A DNA stretch of 64,000 nucleotides from Saturnia japonica. Lineage: Eukaryota; Arthropoda; Insecta; Lepidoptera; Saturniidae. The notes beneath the pieces were generated by a model. The model was not told where the DNA came from. It saw nothing but the letters and a program-made list of their open reading frames with translations, and did not search any database. Of this stretch, positions 11,881-22,975 are shown piece after piece; the first letter of the stretch is position 1; each line of letters begins with the position of its first letter. The position numbers and the translations under genes are program-made. Location of the stretch: contig CM065312.1 in the NCBI GenBank assembly GCA_033032175.1, positions 5,456,001-5,520,000 of the forward strand. The letters run 5' to 3'.

Positions 11881-13517
11881 TGCTTGATAGGTACTGTCAA
11901 AAATCCTGATGTAATCCATCCGTCATGTAAAGGAAATAGAGGGTGAAAATAACTTTGTAGATAATTTCGAATCAATTTCAATACAGAGATAAATCAAGAT
12001 AATATATCCAAATGAACGCATCCACACAACGAATGGAATTAAACAATTATTTAAATGACTCTGTGAAATGCGGATGATATGCAAATCGCGAAAGTGCTTT
12101 GTTCCCCGCGCCCGTAAGCGCTAATGCGGATTAATTGTCCCGTCATTCTACTTTAGATAACATATTTATTGGTGACAGATTTACTGATACAAACAAAAGC
12201 TTAATATAGATAATGCACTGTTTTACATGTTGTTGCTAATTACGAATTTTATTCATAATACATATTACATGTGTAAAAACTAGGTTCGCATCTTTAATCT
12301 TGTCACACATGCTACACACACGCACACCTGCGCAGGTAGACCGGCGCATGTATTTGATTAGACCTGTGCAGGTTTTTAAGCCGTCGCAGGTAACCAGTGC
12401 ATAATCTAAAACCAACTTTTTTGAGTGACACTATACGGTGAACTTGTGCTTGTGCGCCTATAGATGCTACGACGCGCGATCGTCCTGCGCAATTACACAT
12501 GTACAGAATGGATTTTTTATTTAACTTAAATGTTAAATTAACACATTTTAAGGAATCTCACCAAAAATAAACTGTATAAAAAATTAAAGGTTCGTTCTAA
12601 ATTAAACAAACATTCCAAAATAGTTAAAAATTACCAAAATTTTATGTTTCAGTATTTTTTTCTCGTCATAAAATTATGGTCTACGGTTGATATTATAAAT
12701 ATTCTAAAAATTTTAAGTTGATATTTAATTTTGTTGAGGTTGCTCGCGTTTTTTTTTCATTATTAAAGTAGGTTTTCGAACGACCTGCAAATGTGGTTTA
12801 AATCCCTAATAACTCAAAATATAAAAGGTGTAATCGTGAAATTTGGGATTGTAGGTGTTCAAGGGAGGTTTATTTCAAATGTGTAAGGTGAATTGTTTTC
12901 ACTTATGGAGGGGTCAAAAGTAGCTCGAAATAGTTCATGTAAATACCTACATATTATACACACTACCGTGTGACTATATGTTTAAAATTCATAGATTAAT
13001 TTACAGAAAATAAGTAATATTGAAACTTGAACAATAGAAAAACAAACAATTTATTTTACTAAAAATTTTAAAGTAGGTACGGTAAAACCAAAAATCGGTT
13101 GGAAATATTAGATAAGATGTTATAATATTTGAACAAGAGGAAAATTTTCTGAAACAACTTTGATATAGTTGTTTAAATCGCAACATCACTGAATGAAAAG
13201 TACTTTGAGTCTATTAATTTTTATATGAATTAGGAAGAGCACACGTTACACCTTATGGTAGTTGGAGAAAGAGAGAGAGAGAGAGTTAACACATGTAAAA
13301 ATATAAATCTAGAAGCGGATTATTGCTAGTAATAAAGTAAAAATATTACACAAATTATATTTTATGTTTTTTTCGAACATAAAATAGATAAGGTTTATAA
13401 TTTACTTAATTTTTCCCTAAACTTCACATATACATACCACTTTATTAGGGTGAAAAATTTTTTTTTTTAATTTTTAAATAAGCGGATAAATGTATATCTC
13501 ACATTTGATTTGTAAGA
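11881..13517. other. AT-rich stretch without recognised gene
   Basis: A GC-richer patch at about 12310-12500 contains ACCTGCGCAGGT (a 12-bp palindrome near 12327) and repeated GCAGGT motifs, and may be a decayed MITE. A GA microsatellite lies at 13269-13287. No gene recognised. Confidence 0.4.
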
Positions 13518-13780
13518 AAACAAATTTTAACAAAAAAGAAACCATCCAATCAACTTTAATGATTTTGAAGAGTACCTTGGTATATCTTCGAAGTTGAGCG
13601 TTCAATGCCAATAAAATTGTAATAGGATCCACCACCCTTGAGGTATCCCATATACAACAAAAAAAGAATCATCCAAATCGGTTCATTAAGAAAAAGGTTA
13701 TGGTTGAACAACCATAAAAAAAATAAACATTCGAATTGAGTAAACTCCGTTTTTTTTAAGTCTGTTAAAAATAAATATAA
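13518..13780 (+). repeat. Family C dispersed repeat, copy 1
   Basis: The pattern is AACAAAAAAGAAACCATC, CTTGGTATATCTTCGAAGTTGA, GGTATCCCATATACAACAAAA, AATCATCCAAATCGGTTCAT, then AACAACCATAAAAAAAATA and GAATTGAGTAAACTCC. It recurs at 31225-31440 and 37955-38165. It resembles LINE 3'-end debris; no open frame. Confidence 0.65.
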
Positions 13781-14334
13781 TTTTGATATCTGTTATTTTC
13801 GCTTACCTCCTACTCGGCGTGGCGTCTCTATTAAAACTATTTTTTAAACATTATTCTACACGTTAGTACGCTATATTTAAATAGTACTTATGAGTATTGT
13901 TGGAAAAATAATGATGTATCTCGTACGTAATTTTGCTAGCGTTTCCTTACAACCAACAGAAGTATTTGAAACTTAGAAACTCTTTAAAAAAAAAATGGTA
14001 CGTTTTGTTTATGGGCTACAGGGATACGCCCTACAGCACATAAATAGAGCTAAGAATTGTAAATAATAATTAATCATTAAGATATGACTCTAAATGTTTC
14101 TATCAACCATCATAAATACACATAGTGTTCATTTATATGATATAGTGTTATGGTTCGATACAGCTTAACTGGAAGATGAGGTAGAGGCCGTGCGAATGGG
14201 ATCGACGCAGTTATCACGTACTGGCGCGTACTGAGGTGCCATTGAATAGGGTTGGCAATATCAACATTATTTTCTAAACTCGATATGAATTTATTAAGAT
14301 TTTCTTTATATTAATGCCACTTATCATAAACTAG
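13781..14334. other. AT-rich stretch without recognised gene
   Basis: No coding potential seen. A GC-richer patch with GGATCGACGCAG is at about 14150-14240. Confidence 0.4.
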
Positions 14335-14758
14335 CTATTTTTAACTAGGGTTTAACCCGTGTTAAAAAAATAGGATTTGCGTAAAATTTGTTCTTAGTGA
14401 GCGTCTACATGGTGAAAGGAGAGACTTTGCTAAAACATACTTTTTCATATGAAAGCATTCGTGGCTAATATATATCATTATTTGTATTGCACAAACTTTC
14501 AACCCATCTTTTACACTTAAGAATTGATTTTGAAAAAAAAACTATGAAACACGTTTTTCTCTTCTATCTGAATAAATAAATACAATTTTCATAAAATTTA
14601 CGAATTTTCATACAAACTTAAATCCCCTTTTCACGACCTTAGGAATTGAATAAAAAAAAAATACTTCCTTAGTGCTCATCTACAGTGTAAAAGGAACCCG
14701 CATGTAATTTTTCACGGTTCTAGCCCAAATAGTTTGGGCTGTGCATTGATGAATCAGC
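14335..14758 (+). repeat. Family B dispersed repeat, left part, split by the LINE insertion
   Basis: The sequence follows the related copy at 31540-31790: CGAATTTTCATACAAACTT, CTTAGGAATTGAAT, TAGTGCTCATCTACAGTG, TAGTTTGGGCTGTGCATTGAT. The family continues beyond the inserted LINE at 19986-20025 (ACATATGTATAGATA). The inserted element is therefore younger than this repeat, and the empty site can be deduced. Confidence 0.7.
14745..14758 (+). repeat. Left target site duplication of LINE copy 2
   Basis: The 14 bases ATTGATGAATCAGC recur exactly at 19972-19985 directly after the poly(A). The first A may belong to the tail, so the true length is 13 or 14. The duplication contains an ATG at 14749-14751 in frame with ORF1. 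Confidence 0.9.
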
Positions 14759-16482
14759 TACCTGAGAACGCCTGCGTGCGTCGCACCGCTGCGACCGCGA
14801 CCCGTCATGAGGCCGTTTCAGGTAGCGAGGCGGCCGCTTCAGGTAGCAAGGCGGCCGATGACGTCACGGCCGCGACCGTTATACCGACTGGCGCCGCGCC
14901 AGTCGGCGCCGCGCCCAAACGTCTCACGCGCAGCGCTGCGCGTCCGTCCGCCGCGTCATCCGGGGCCGTGGCCACGTCTACGGCCACGCCCCCTGTCCCG
15001 ACTAGCCAATCGCGCGGGTCAAGCCCCGCCTCCGTCAAGCGAGGGCCGCGAAATTCGCGGTCACAATCTAGGGTTACCAAAAATAGTCCGTACGTCCGTC
15101 CCGCGCGATCCACGGAAACCGCGTTAAAGACGAAAAATTCGTTTTCGGCCCTTCCGGTCGAACAAGACTCGCCCGCGAATCCGGATCCATCTCCGGAGAT
15201 GGATACCGAGAACGACGGCTTCACCGTCGTGGCGTCGCGTAAGCGAACGGCGCGTAGCAGTCCGACTGCTCAACCGGCGCCTAAGGTAATAGCTAAGGCA
15301 GTAGTCAGGGGCGCCGCCGCCCCCGCGTCCTCCCAGCTCCCCGCGCCCGCCGGCGGGAAAAAAGAGCGTGCCCCACCTCCAATCATAATCCGGGACAAGG
15401 CAGCCTGGATGGGAGTCTGCAATGAGATGCGCAGACTCAAACTCGACTACCACAAGGCTAGAAACATAGTCAACGGGATTTCTATTTCGGTGAGTTCTTC
15501 GGAAACTCACCGTAAACTAACCACCCTCCTCCGGCAGAAAGGTCTGCAATTTTATACGTATTCGCTCGCGGAGGAGCGCGTCCTCCGAGTGGTCATCCGC
15601 CGCATTCCGGTGGAGCTCGACCCGTCGGAGGTGTGCTCCTCGCTCGAGGAGCAAAGTTATCCCATCCGGGAAGTACACCGGATGTACAGTAAAGATAAGC
15701 GGCCACTACAAATGGTAGTGGCCATATTGGACCTTTCCCCCGAGGGAAAGGCCATCTTCCAGCTAGAGACGGTGTGCGGGCTCTCCGGGATTAACGTGGA
15801 GCCCCCACACAAAAACCACCAGCCTGCGCAGTGCCACAACTGCCAGCTGTACGGGCACGCTGCCCGTAACTGTCATTCTCGTCCGCGGTGCGTAAAGTGC
15901 CGAGAGGACCACCCCACACGGGAGTGCACGCGCGAGCGTGACTCCGTCGTCCCCCCGAGCTGCGTGTTATGCGGGGAGGAGGGGCATCCCGCGAATTATC
16001 GCGGTTGCCCCAAGGCCCCGCGTACCACGCGGCCACGTACACAGAGGCAGGCGGCCCCCCGGGCGGCGCCCCCCGCCTCAGCCATCAAAGCGCAACCCCT
16101 GCTGGCGTCAGGGGAATTTCCCGCGCTGCCGGTCCCGCGCCAGCTACCGGCCGCCGCCGGCCTCTCCACACCCCGCGTGGTGCAACCGCAACCCGTGCGT
16201 TCATCGCAGAACGCATGGGGCCCCCGCCGCCCCAATCCACAGCCCCTTATGGCTATGGATATTCCCGCGCCCCGCGCTCCTGCGCCCCGCGCGCCCGCTA
16301 ACACTGTCGTCAATAGTAACGACCTAATGATACTGCTCACCCGCGAGCACGATATCCGCGAGCTCATCGAATACAACGACCATTTGGAGCGCTTCGGTCT
16401 CATCAAGACCGCTTGCGCGTTCCCCCGCCTCGTAGAGACACTACAACGTCTCGATCGCGAGGCGAGTAGTAATAAAAATTAG
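14749..16482 (+). CDS. LINE ORF1, gag-like nucleic-acid-binding protein
   Basis: ORF1 proteins of Jockey LINEs bind the element RNA and escort it to the nucleus. The frame is open for about 577 codons from the ATG at 14749. The N-terminal part is Ala/Pro/Ser-rich and basic. A conserved region leads into three CCHC zinc knuckles: CHNCQLYGHAARNC (about 15832-15873), CVKCREDHPTREC (about 15889-15930) and CVLCGEEGHPANYRGC (about 15961-16008), a typical PRE_C2HC plus knuckle arrangement. A Pro/Ala-rich tail follows. The ATG at 14749 lies in the host target duplication, not in the element; the first Met inside the element (MDTEND, about 15199) would omit the N-terminal third. Bases 14811-14858 hold a short internal direct repeat (TTCAGGTAGC...GGCGGCC). 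Whether this ORF is translated is unknown. Confidence 0.85.
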   Translation: MNQLPENACVRRTAATATRHEAVSGSEAAASGSKAADDVTAATVIPTGAAPVGAAPKRLTRSAARPSAASSGAVATSTATPPVPTSQSRGSSPASVKRGPRNSRSQSRVTKNSPYVRPARSTETALKTKNSFSALPVEQDSPANPDPSPEMDTENDGFTVVASRKRTARSSPTAQPAPKVIAKAVVRGAAAPASSQLPAPAGGKKERAPPPIIIRDKAAWMGVCNEMRRLKLDYHKARNIVNGISISVSSSETHRKLTTLLRQKGLQFYTYSLAEERVLRVVIRRIPVELDPSEVCSSLEEQSYPIREVHRMYSKDKRPLQMVVAILDLSPEGKAIFQLETVCGLSGINVEPPHKNHQPAQCHNCQLYGHAARNCHSRPRCVKCREDHPTRECTRERDSVVPPSCVLCGEEGHPANYRGCPKAPRTTRPRTQRQAAPRAAPPASAIKAQPLLASGEFPALPVPRQLPAAAGLSTPRVVQPQPVRSSQNAWGPRRPNPQPLMAMDIPAPRAPAPRAPANTVVNSNDLMILLTREHDIRELIEYNDHLERFGLIKTACAFPRLVETLQRLDREASSNKN

Positions 16483-16491
16483 GGCCTTTCA

Positions 16492-19385
16492 ATGGCTAAG
16501 TTTAAACCGAAAGCGTTAAATCTTTCATTTTTTAACGCGCGAAGCCTACTTCCGCAGCGTGATCTCGTCGCGACCTTTCTTAAAGATCACCAAGTAGATG
16601 TTCTTTTAGTGCAGGAGACGCTCTTAAAGCGTGCTAAACGTGATCCAAAAATCGCGAACTATAATATTGTAAGAAATGACCGGGCCGGCCGCGGGGGCGG
16701 CACTCTCATTTATTACAAACGATCGTTATATTGTACGCCGGTAGATCCTCCGATACTTACCAATATGGAAGTATCCGTGTGTAGACTAGGAATGACCGAC
16801 CACCCGTCCATAACGTTAGTCTCAGTTTATCTCTCGCCGAGGAAAGAGCCTCTCAGGTCTGACCTAGAAAAGCTACTTTCGCTCGGTGAATCGGTCATTA
16901 TAGCGGGTGACCTCAATTGCGGACACACTTCGTTTGGCAATTGGAGAGACTCCAGTAATGGGGTTAAACTCGAAGAGCTAACGAACGTGCTAAACTTTGA
17001 TGTCATAGCGCCACCCACTCCCACCCACTTTCAAGACAACTGTATGCCGACAGTGCTTGATGTAGCTCTCATTAAAGGTATCGCGCTTCGGTTACGACTC
17101 ATTCGGGTCGTACACGAGCTCGACTCCGACCACCGTCCGGTCATCATGCAGCTAGGTCAACCAGACGACTCTAGCCCTCCTTCGGTCCAAGTGGTTGACT
17201 ATGCCAAGCTAAAACATTATCTTGCGGACAGGCCGTCCTCGTCCAGCTTAGATAGGATCCCGGACGTATTGGGGTCCGTTGCGGACGTAGATCTCGCGAT
17301 CGATTCCCTGGTCGACCACCTGCAGGCCGGCATCGGAGAGGCCTCGAGAGAGGTCGAAGAGGCGAGCGATCGCCGCTTCGTACTCCCTGCCGACGTGCGG
17401 GCGTTGTTGACGGAAAAGAACGCGGCGACTCGTGCGCACGACCACTATCCGACCGAGGAAAACCGCGCACGTTTACGCGCACTTCAAAGATCGGTTAGAG
17501 CCCGTATATTAGAACTCAGAAGTCACAGATGGGACGCCCTCGTCGAAGGGCTAAGGCCGTCGCATCTGGCTTACTGGAAATTAGCTCACAGCCTCAAAAT
17601 AGAGGCTTCTTATCTTATGCCCCCCTCGAGAGGGGTCCCGGTATACCGCTCGCCTTCGATAGCAGCGACAAGGCGGAGTGCCTCGCCACTTGTTTGGAGA
17701 GCCAGTGCTCTCCGAACAGTGTCGATGCAAATACCGACCGGGTCGAGGGTATCGATGGATGCGTGCGGGAGCTGGATAAGCTCCCCGCGACAGACTCCCT
17801 GTCCCCAGTCACGTCTGAGGAGGTTCTTTCCATTATAAAAAGCCTTAAGCTTAGAAAAGCACCAGGTCCCGACGGGATCAGGAATGAAGTACTTAGACTT
17901 CTTCCCGATCGCCTCATAGCTCTTTTGGTCTGCATCTTCAATGTAGCCATAGCCCACTGCCATTTTCCAGCCGCCTGGAAAAAGGCCATAGTCATAGGTA
18001 TCCGTAAGCCCGGCAAGAGCGCGTCGCTTCCCGACAGCTATCGCCCGATCAGTCTCCTAAATACTTTAGGGAAAATGTACGAGCGGATCCTTCTGAACCG
18101 TCTCAAGTCAGTAATAGAGGAGAAAGACCTCTATCCGCCTGAGCAATTCGGTTTCCGTGCTAGATATTCTTGCACTCATCAAGTGCACCGCCTCACGGAG
18201 CACGTTGCATTTAATTTTGCTGAATTATATAAACCCCGCCGTACACTTGCGGTCTTTTTCGACGTTGCCAAGGCCTTCGATAAGGTCTGGCACGAGGGAT
18301 TGATCTACAAGTTGTATCACTTTGAAGTCCCCGATAGGCTAATTAAAATAATTCGCGACTATCTAACAGATCGCACCTTTCGCTATAGAGTGGAAGGTGA
18401 ATTGTCCACGCCCCGTCCAATACGCTCAGGCGTTCCCCAAGGTTCGATCCTGGCTCCTAGCCTATTTAACCTGTACGTCAGTGACCTACCTCGACTCCCG
18501 GAGGTCGAGGTAGGGCTATACGCTGACGATACAGTCTTATATGCCTCAGATAGGAATAGATCCCACCTCAGACACAAAGTCCAACGCTCCGTGACCACTC
18601 TCGGGAAGTGGTTTAACGAGTGGCGTATAGCCGTTAATCCCTCGAAGAGCGCCGCGATGCTCTTCGATGCGGATTCGTCACAGATACCGTGGAAGCTTAA
18701 ACCTGTTAAGCTCTACGATAATCCGATTCCGTATGTAAGAGAGACCAAATATCTAGGGGTAACCCTAGATAGTAGGCTCTCTTTTAGACCCCACATCCGT
18801 AAGGTTAGGAACAGGGCCGCGTGGGTCCTGGGCCGGTTGCATCCTCTGTTGTGTTCGGTGAGTAAAATGTCCACGCGACATAAGCTCACGCTCTACAAGA
18901 CGTGTATTGGACCAATTTTGACATACAGTTGCGCCGTGTTCGCACATATGTCCGAGTCGAGTTTCAAACGGTTACAATCGATACAGAATAGGTTCCTCTA
19001 TCGTCTCACCGGGGCCCCGTGGTATGTTCGAAGCGTAGATCTCCATAGAGATATGGCGCTTCCTTCGATACATGCCTACGTTAAACAGCTCTCCCGTTCG
19101 TATTTCGACACCGCGTCGAACCACGCGAATCCGTTAATAAAAACAGCCGCCACTTATGTTCCGGCACCCACGGACATCCGGTGCAAACGCCGGCCGCGCA
19201 ATATTTTTATTGATCCCGACGATCACATCGAAAATTCGAATAAATATTACACATCCGTCTCTCCAAACAGAGCGTGCCAGCGCCCACGCCCGCGTAACCA
19301 CCGTTCTCTCCGCAGAGGGCGGGCGGTCAATTTCGCTCCAGCACACCCGTCACGTCCACCCTCTCTAGCGGTAACCCAAGCCTAG
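16492..19385 (+). pseudogene. LINE ORF2, endonuclease and reverse transcriptase, one frameshift
   Basis: The ATG at 16492 follows the ORF1 stop after nine bases. The endonuclease shows N15 (FNARS), E42 (VQETLL), GDLN with D140, and SDH with H214, the usual catalytic set of APE-type LINE endonucleases. The first frame ends at 17838. The reverse transcriptase continues in another frame to 19385, with FFDVAKAFD (about 18256-18282), SGVPQGS (about 18426-18446) and YADDTVLYA (about 18518-18544). Copy 1 has seven C where this copy has six (about 17620-17625), so a one-base loss in a homopolymer explains the shift. The C-terminal region holds the LHRDM and SRSYFDTAS stretches and no RNase H. Confidence 0.9.
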
Positions 19386-19608
19386 GTCCGTTCCTCGGTG
19401 TGAAACCCTTGGGTCAGGCAACCGCCCGCGCGATACAAGTGACACTGTACGTGCATCACTTAGCTACCTACATACAACACTACACACGTATGAACATACA
19501 CACGTGCACACCACACAGGTACATAGGTTCTGTGAGGGACCTTTTTTTTTTCTTTTTTACGCTAGTTAGTTAGCGCTAGTTAGTGTAGAAACATTCCGAT
19601 TACTGAAT

Positions 19609-19664
19609 ACACATACGCACGGTTCCTTCCTTCCTCCCAGGAGAAAGGGAACGTGCCTATGTGT
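19609..19664 (+). other. 3' UTR hairpin of LINE copy 2
   Basis: Same structure as at 2673-2728. The tip reads GGAGAAA instead of GGAGGAA, which costs one pair. Stem-loops before the poly(A) are at 19841-19868. Confidence 0.55.
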
Positions 19665-19886
19665 ATATTTAGTTAGCTCGAATCGTAGGTGTAGGGATTC
19701 GAATAGATCGCGACCTATTTGCGAACGCGACGACCGCCCGAGCCGAGGTCCGGCCACTTTGGCACCCTCGTGCGAGTCGTCCACAAAACTTTCGCGGCTG
19801 AGTGCCCTCTGCGCTCGCCCCCAAGTCCGGTGAAGCTGTAAAAGCCGCAGCGGCTTTAGGGCCCCTAAGGCTAACAGTGTAGTCAG

Positions 19887-19890
<4 letters not shown>

Positions 19891-19977
<87 letters not shown>

Positions 19978-19985
19978 GAATCAGC
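19891..19985 (+). repeat. 82-base poly(A) tail and right target duplication
   Basis: Bases 19891-19972 are all A, then TTGATGAATCAGC completes the duplicated target (19972-19985). The flank then continues as the family B repeat. Confidence 0.9.
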
Positions 19986-21471
19986 CAGATACGACATGTA
20001 TATACATTACATATGTATAGATAATAATTTGAAAATAGCATTGTAGAATGAAGACCTATGATGGAAATACCATGTGATAGATCATACAGAATTAGGCTAT
20101 AATCTAAATACAATTTTTTATTGAGTATATATTTACTGAAGGGATTTTATTTGCAAACTATTCATGCGTAAGGTAAAGCCTCCTTACCTTTACTATTATA
20201 GATGGTAAGATGATTAAAAGTCAAAGCAGATACAACTGATGTTAACGGATCTAAATTGAGAATAAATGGAATTGTGTATTTTAAAAGTTTAGTTGTTTAC
20301 TCTGAAAAGTTTATTAAAAGTAGTGAATATATTAAGTCATACCTCTTTATTATTAATTTTGTTTGAAGTTTATTAAAAAAAAAAAATAAGGAAATAAATC
20401 TTACTTTATTCTGATAATGAATTGCCTGATTTTTCTATAGATGAACAAACTATAAGCAATAAAATTATAATTTTTCCGTATATGAAGGTAGATTGCTTGT
20501 TAACTACGGAACCAATTTGATCGAAGTTTTTAGATTCATATAGGACTGCAACCGAGAAAGGATCTAGTCTACATGTCATGACGTTTTTCTATAGAGACTA
20601 AGTTGTAACGATAAAATTATTTTATGCGAAGGAAGTGCAGTGTAGTGTAGCATGTAATACAAAACAAAATACCACATGTCAGTAAAAACCGATGAAGAAG
20701 GTAAACAGAGAATGAATACAATCTTCTATTATCACTAATTGAGTTTGAAAACACACGTAAAAAAGGATCGTCACACTTTCACTAATCAATTATTATTGTT
20801 AAATATATTGATTAACATTGATATTATCTAAGCGATCGAACTTCGTTCGGCGTCAATAGAATAAAAAAACTATTTATGTGAAAACGAATTTTTTAAAAAA
20901 TGACACCTATCTCGATAATATTGGAAGAAAAAGATTTAGTATCAATATATATTTTTCGAATCGTTACGAGTTGTTTCCGAGAAACAAATTATATTCATAT
21001 AAATACAAAAATTTCCTTGTAATTCTATAGTCAACTGTTACGAGAACTTTATATGAACTTCTGAATTATAAATTTGATGTTTTGTATAAAGAGCTAAAGC
21101 ATATAATATAACCAATAGAGTTTTGTATATGTACATAGTATATACTATATACATAAGTCGTAACATCGAGGTAAAAGTTTGCACGAGTTTGCGAAGCGAC
21201 GTTTGATTAAATTAGGTCGAACGCAGTCTATAATACTGGTTCGTTTCGTGAAGCTTACGTCTCACTTTTGGGACGGAACGGCAAGCGGCGCGCAGTAGTT
21301 TTGGGTAAAATGAATTTTATGATTAAAATGTTATAAAATACCCTTTTCTTACAATAAAAATTGTGACAAATACTGCTAAAATACACTCGCATTGTATACT
21401 TACAATGAAGTTAATTTTTAATTGTTAAGCTGAAAGTTATAATTGGTTTATTGTTTTATTTAATTTATACA
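19986..21471. other. End of family B, then AT-rich DNA
   Basis: 19986-20025 completes the repeat interrupted by the LINE. The remainder has no gene I can recognise. A GC-richer patch is at 21180-21310. Confidence 0.45.
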
Positions 21472-21630
21472 CAAGAGAAAACGCGGTCGGCAAGACTTTC
21501 GAAGAATAGGTTTCATTACAGAAATCTATTGCTGTCGCGCTATGCACGAACGACTGTATAGAACGCTATAGGGAGGGAGAGCCAACTGTAACATAAATTG
21601 ATTATACTAATGTAAAATATACGAAATGAC
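21472..21630 (+). repeat. Family E dispersed repeat, copy 2
   Basis: CAAGAGAAAACGCGGTCGG, GAAGAATAGGTTTCATTACAG, CTATTGCTGTCGCGCTATGC and TGTAAAATATACGAAAT are shared with 10878-11012. Its left end is shared with 63925-64000. Confidence 0.65.
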
Positions 21631-22783
21631 AATTTCTCATTTCCTCATCCAAAACGAAACCGATTTCCAAAAAAACATTCTTCCAAGAGCAATATAAGCA
21701 TGCTTAAATGTTTTTTTTTTAAATTCGTGAAATTACTTTGTATAAATTATTTTTACTACGACGTCTGCACGACTCGATAGCTCGAACGAGAATGATTTTT
21801 TAAGCTCGTAGCTGCCGGTCTGTACAGAGGTGCGCTGCGTTCGCGCAGTGTACACCTACGGATACTCCGGCGGCGGCGCCTGATTGTCGCCGGCACGGGT
21901 GAAACTACCGACATTATTTCGTATTCGCGATACTTCGCGACACTAGGTGTTGCAGAAAGCATCATACGCAGAACATTAAAGAAGAAGCAACAATCAGATA
22001 CGTATTTCAGGAGAGCGGAGAGCTGGTTTAATACTAGGATTAACACTTTGATAACACAAAAACTTTTCCCAAGATTTTAAAAACATTAGACTACTGGAGG
22101 AGTTTGGATAGCAGGATTGAAGTTCATTATACGCCAAATCTGATACCTAATTAGATCAGAGAGTTCTGTTTTAAGTTTTATACGCTTTTTGAGTGCTTCG
22201 CTTCACTGAGCAATTTATGTGCTTAAACGTGTGCATGTGTGAGAATCTATAGTGAAATAATTAAATAATTTATTGGTGCAATCGCTATAGAAGCTTCGAT
22301 TAAAATCAGAAAAAGGTATAATTAAATAAATAAAAAAAAATAAAAAATATGATGAACAATGTTTTTTTTGTTTTTTACTCACTGATAAAAAATGTTTTTT
22401 TTTTTGTACGGACTTTTAAAAACTAATAACGTTTTCCAGAATTGAGCAACACGTTATTCTTTAAATAATATAGTTTCATACTTTAATAATTATTGTTGTG
22501 TTAATAAAATAAACTTTTTTTGATCGGATTTTGATGTCAACACGTTAGTCAAAAAATTATCGGACATAGGTAATCAGCAAAATTCCATTGATGTTTTCTC
22601 TCTTCAATTATACCAGAGTAATCTTTAGAAGATAAGGATCCTAATATTTTGGTTATCTCATATAGTAAATCTATGAATAATAGATTCTGCAAAGCAAATT
22701 TAGGTTACTATAAGTTTAATGTACTTTATTTAATTGTTATCATATATGCAGTTTCTAAGTTTAACTATATTATATTAACGATA
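21631..22783. other. No gene recognised; GC-rich islet at 21775-21920
   Basis: The islet contains GCGCAGTGTACAC and GGCGGCGGCGCC and has open frames on the minus strand, but no splice-consistent exon or motif that I can name. Low-complexity T/A runs occur at 22320-22410. Confidence 0.4.
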
Positions 22784-22975
22784 TTCCCGCGGCTTCGCTC
22801 GGGTCTTATTTAAGTTATGTACCATTATATATTTTTATGTTCCATTTTAACCGAATTGCTAAATAAAAATTTTCATAGATTTTCATACAAACTTTCATCA
22901 ACTTTTTCAACACATTAGGGGTTGAATTTCCAAAAATTCTTCCTTAATGCTCACGTACAGTTATCCTTTTATATT
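22784..22975 (+). repeat. Family B dispersed repeat fragment
   Basis: CCCGCGGCTTCGCTCGGGT, TTTTCATACAAACTTTCATC, ACATTAGGGGTTGAATTTCC and CTTCCTTAATGCTCACGTAC match the order of 31540-31790. The end is missing. Confidence 0.65.

Larger units (their letters stand above)
14759..19971 (+). mobile_element. Jockey-clade LINE, copy 2, nearly complete and recent
   Basis: The element is bounded by a 14-bp target duplication and ends with 82 uninterrupted A. It carries ORF1 (gag-like, zinc knuckles), a 9-base gap, ORF2 (endonuclease and reverse transcriptase), and a 3' UTR of about 500 bases with the hairpins also found in copy 1. There is no 5' UTR: the element starts inside the ORF1 frame, so it is probably 5' truncated by a small amount. 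The long pure poly(A), perfect duplication and near identity to copy 1 point to a recent insertion. ORF2 carries one frameshift. Confidence 0.93.

Noticed and set aside
14805..16406. Several overlapping frames on both strands inside ORF1
   Set aside because: High GC opens all frames; only the frame with three zinc knuckles has conserved motifs.
19566..20113. Minus-strand frames starting with long poly-Phe
   Set aside because: They are the reverse of the 82-A tail and the LINE 3' UTR.
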